DNA from: an uncultured archaeon
GTDB lineage: Archaea > Thermoproteota > Nitrososphaeria_A > Caldarchaeales > Calditenuaceae
Length of the DNA: 54,744 nt
Assembly (NCBI GenBank): GCA_938017985.1
Contig: CALIKS010000001.1
Coordinates: forward strand, 1 to 54,744
Reading direction: 5' to 3'
Below are positions 52,701 to 54,744 of the stretch, in pieces. Each line of letters starts with the position of its first letter. Position 1 is the stretch's first letter. Position numbers and translations under genes: made by a program. Below the pieces are notes generated by a model. That model ran no database searches, was not told the DNA's origin, and worked only from the letters and a program-made list of their open reading frames with translations.

Positions 52701-53165
52701 TTAATCAGTCTCACCTCCATCGAGATGAGAAGAGTTTAGGGTATAGCAACAATGATAATCATGCTGAATGACTACGCATTCATACGCACTAAATATTTTT
52801 CGTCTAATCATTAATAAGTAACTTGTGAGTATTCCGCGGACTATGCCGCAGAGAGGAAAAATGTCTAAATCATAGTTATTATTAATCCAGAAGTTGTAGA
52901 CGTATCTCCTATCAACGACGAACTCATTCAGTTGAAGATTGACATTGGGAATGATGATTGAGAAGAGTTCTTCCGGATAGACGTGACTATCTGTCAATTC
53001 ATGGATTACTATTTCACCGATTCTTCTTCCAAAATGATAGAAATAATCTGAGATGGAGGGCCTTTCAACCAAGACGGATAATATTTCCTTCAGTGTGTTA
53101 ATCTCCCCGAGAGTTATTGGTGCGATTTTTGTTCTAGGTTTTACTATTTTTTCTATATTTTTCAT
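52701..53165 (-). CDS. V4R-domain-like protein, first gene of the archaellum operon
   Basis: The protein has 154 residues. The pattern 'YFYHFGRRIGEIVIHELT' followed by 'CGIVRGILTSYLLMIRRKIFSAYECVVIQHDYHCCYTL' resembles the V4R (4-vinyl reductase) domain, whose end usually reads 'C...G.L.G......v.E..C...G...C.F'. V4R domains bind small ligands or metals and often sit in regulators. There is no HTH, so it would act through protein contacts. It is the promoter-proximal gene (ATG 53165, leaderless from a good TATA box), which suggests a regulatory or sensory role in motility. The family call is by pattern only. Confidence 0.6.
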   Translation of the reverse strand: MKNIEKIVKPRTKIAPITLGEINTLKEILSVLVERPSISDYFYHFGRRIGEIVIHELTDSHVYPEELFSIIIPNVNLQLNEFVVDRRYVYNFWINNNYDLDIFPLCGIVRGILTSYLLMIRRKIFSAYECVVIQHDYHCCYTLNSSHLDGGETD

Positions 53166-53185
53166 GCTAATATATATAATATAGT

Positions 53186-53193
53186 GATATAAA
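53186..53193 (-). promoter_or_regulatory. TATA box of the archaellum operon
   Basis: On the minus strand 'tttatatc' is preceded by 'aaaaata'. Its centre is about 25 nt before ATG 53165, so the transcript would be leaderless. The intergenic gap 53166-53329 is very AT-rich (only about 160 nt) and holds no gene that I can identify. Confidence 0.6.
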
Positions 53194-53329
53194 TATTTTT
53201 TGCTTAAAACTCAAAATTACATATAAGGATTAATGCTGATTGGAATGAGAGGCCATAATTCTTTAAAATTATGAATATTTTTGCATCATATAGATTTTCT
53301 ATATTTTCAGTACGGGTGTAGTGAGGAGG

Positions 53330-54742
53330 CTAAGTAATTGGGATTATTTTGGGTATTAGTGATTCCTCGGTTGTCTGGACGGCGTATAGCGGCGTTCTAG
53401 GCTTTATTCCGTACATCAGTATTGTTCCGTGCCTCCGGGTGATCTTGAAGTAAAGGTCTGCGAGAGGCGTTATGCTGGTAGTTAACCATGGTTTTGTAGG
53501 CTTTAGCAGCCACATGATTACACCCGGCCTCGTTTTCAAGTCGTCCATAATGTTGTAAATCAACTCTAATGCCTTCTCGCCGAATAGTTGTGCGAGTCTG
53601 TCGATGCCTATTATGGTTAGTAATGGTGCGCCGAATCTTTTGGAGAGCAACGCTCCAGTCTCTAGGAATTTCTTGGCGAAGGTCTCGTCTATGCTTAGCT
53701 TTATTATGTTTGAGGCAATTTTTTCTCTCCGTCCAAGCTCCACAACGATGTTTACGTATTGTAAAAATCTAGACTCCTCGACCCCGAACGTTATGGCTAG
53801 CTCCTTTAGCATGTCCCACGAGACGCCTCCTGAGGGAATAATAATTAGTGGTCTTCCCTTCAGGACGGAGCTTGCGGCAAACGGTGTAGCTATCAAGCTA
53901 TATTCTCTGAAAGTGAGCTTGGGGTCGATCTCGAAGAGTATTGCCGACTTGTCCGGATATCCGCCTATCTCTCTGTCAAGTTCAGGTATACCTGTCGAGT
54001 ATCTGCCAGGCGGGTCTTGTGGATACTTAACTTTTCTCGCTGATTCTTTTGTCGGAAGCTTTGTGGGTGGTAATGGGTTGAAACCACTATGCAGAGTGTA
54101 ACATATAGTAGGATTCCTCAGTTCAGTTCCTCTCATCTTTATAATCGTTAATTTTCTGAGGAGCTTATCCTCAATTATTTCTGACTCGAGATGAATAGCC
54201 CCATCCGCAATGAAGTCTATGTAATCATACTCAGATTTCTTTCCGGGAACTCTCTCTTCCTTTATCAGTACTGTCGTACATTCCAGCTGCCTCATGATGC
54301 TGGAAAAAATCGTGTGTAGGAATGCCCTCCCCTCTGCATCGCTCTTGAACATCTGGCTTAACGCGGTGTATGAATCTATGACGAGCCTCTTCGCCCTTAT
54401 TGCTCTTACGACGTCGCTAATTATGCCTACGCTCGAAGATATTCCCGCCTCGAGAAGCGTTGGAAGTGCTATGTATCGGAATTTGTCCTCATTTTTCAGC
54501 TTCTTGAAGTCGTATCCAAACTCCTTCATGTAGATGTAGAACCTCTCATCATCCTCGATGAGTGAGGCGTATACTCCGGGCTCATTACACTTCGTTATTC
54601 CATGATAGATTAGGCTTGCCGCAAATGCAGTCTTACCAGAGCCCGGGACGCCTGATACAACTATTATTCCTCCCTTTGGGAGACCCTTGACTACTTCATC
54701 GATGCCCTCTATTCCACACTTTACGAAGTTTTCACTACTCAT
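53330..54742 (-). CDS. KaiC-like ATPase with a degenerate second RecA domain
   Basis: The 470-residue protein begins at ATG 54742, two bases from the window edge. The N-terminal RecA domain is intact: Walker A 'VVSGVPGSGKTAFAASLIYHG', Walker B 'RAKRLVIDSYTAL' and the KaiC-like 'CGIEGIDEVVKGLPKGG'. From about residue 245, 'YSTGIPELDREIGGYPDKSAILFEIDPKLTFREYSLI' starts a second RecA-like domain lacking a Walker A lysine (GxxGxGK is absent). Archaeal KaiC-like proteins are implicated in signalling and sometimes motility; ArlH is of the same superfamily. It is co-directional with and upstream of the archaellum operon, but the 164-nt gap with its own promoter suggests a separate transcript. Confidence 0.85.
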   Translation of the reverse strand: MSSENFVKCGIEGIDEVVKGLPKGGIIVVSGVPGSGKTAFAASLIYHGITKCNEPGVYASLIEDDERFYIYMKEFGYDFKKLKNEDKFRYIALPTLLEAGISSSVGIISDVVRAIRAKRLVIDSYTALSQMFKSDAEGRAFLHTIFSSIMRQLECTTVLIKEERVPGKKSEYDYIDFIADGAIHLESEIIEDKLLRKLTIIKMRGTELRNPTICYTLHSGFNPLPPTKLPTKESARKVKYPQDPPGRYSTGIPELDREIGGYPDKSAILFEIDPKLTFREYSLIATPFAASSVLKGRPLIIIPSGGVSWDMLKELAITFGVEESRFLQYVNIVVELGRREKIASNIIKLSIDETFAKKFLETGALLSKRFGAPLLTIIGIDRLAQLFGEKALELIYNIMDDLKTRPGVIMWLLKPTKPWLTTSITPLADLYFKITRRHGTILMYGIKPRTPLYAVQTTEESLIPKIIPIT

Positions 54743-54744
54743 CG

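Overview
The window is a gene-dense stretch of a thermophile-like archaeal chromosome, most probably from the TACK group. Support for this comes from the 3' half of an archaeal 16S rRNA gene, archaeal/eukaryote-type ribosomal proteins (L14e, L34e, L30, S19), a GINS-MCM pair, Hel308, family B DNA polymerase, EF-2 with the diphthamide histidine plus a diphthine synthase, TYW1, isopentenyl phosphate kinase, archaellum genes, and BHB-type introns in both a tRNA and the cbf5 gene. Starts are a mix of leaderless and Shine-Dalgarno-led, with several TTG and GTG starts. I cannot name the genus.

Layout. 1-668 is the 3' part of 16S rRNA; no 23S follows it in this window. 728-3065 (minus) is a sulfur-transfer operon (DsrE2, TusA, SQR-like flavoprotein, ArsR regulator). 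3130-11836 holds assorted metabolism: a TPP enzyme, a PflX-type radical SAM protein, an FAD synthetase-like protein next to a diphthine synthase fused to DUF357, a sugar-nucleotide transferase, a DUF99 protein with a divergent active site, an HDAC-like deacetylase, an aldo/keto reductase and an Lrp regulator. 11861-14380 is DNA polymerase B. 14510-18761 is a membrane glycosylation locus, including a GT-C-like protein fused to an extracellular barrel domain. 18831-24745 is the tail of the spc ribosomal operon (S5, L30, L15, SecY, DUF106/EMC3-like, L34e, L14e, Cbf5) with cytidylate kinase inverted within it, ending in an intron-containing tRNA-Ser(GGA). 24802-40937 carries replication, translation and housekeeping genes (GT4, GINS, MCM, Hel308, CitG-like, a methyltransferase, HIT, HAD, TYW1, aspartokinase, EF-2, DNA ligase, S19).

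41115-44874 contains a 76-residue ubiquitin-like/MoaD-like protein ending in Gly-Gly, an unrecognised 276-277 residue protein, IPK, an M42 aminopeptidase and a PUA-domain protein. 44871-53165 (minus) is an archaellum-type operon in the order V4R-like sensor, small membrane protein, ArlCDE-like protein, ArlG, ArlF, ArlH, ArlI, ArlJ, coiled-coil membrane protein. Its ArlI is interrupted by a 402-residue intein. A KaiC-like protein lies upstream. No archaellin or prepilin peptidase gene is in the window.

The most notable signals are: (1) a 14-nt BHB intron that splits the catalytic-aspartate codon of cbf5; (2) the ubiquitin-like protein, which aligns without gaps to ubiquitin over all 76 residues but has a MoaD/SAMP-like tail; (3) the ArlI intein, with a non-canonical C-terminal Asp and a decayed endonuclease motif; (4) the unusual composition of the archaellum operon, headed by a V4R-like gene; and (5) the membrane glycosyltransferase/barrel fusion. 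No gene-free stretch exceeds about 300 bases.
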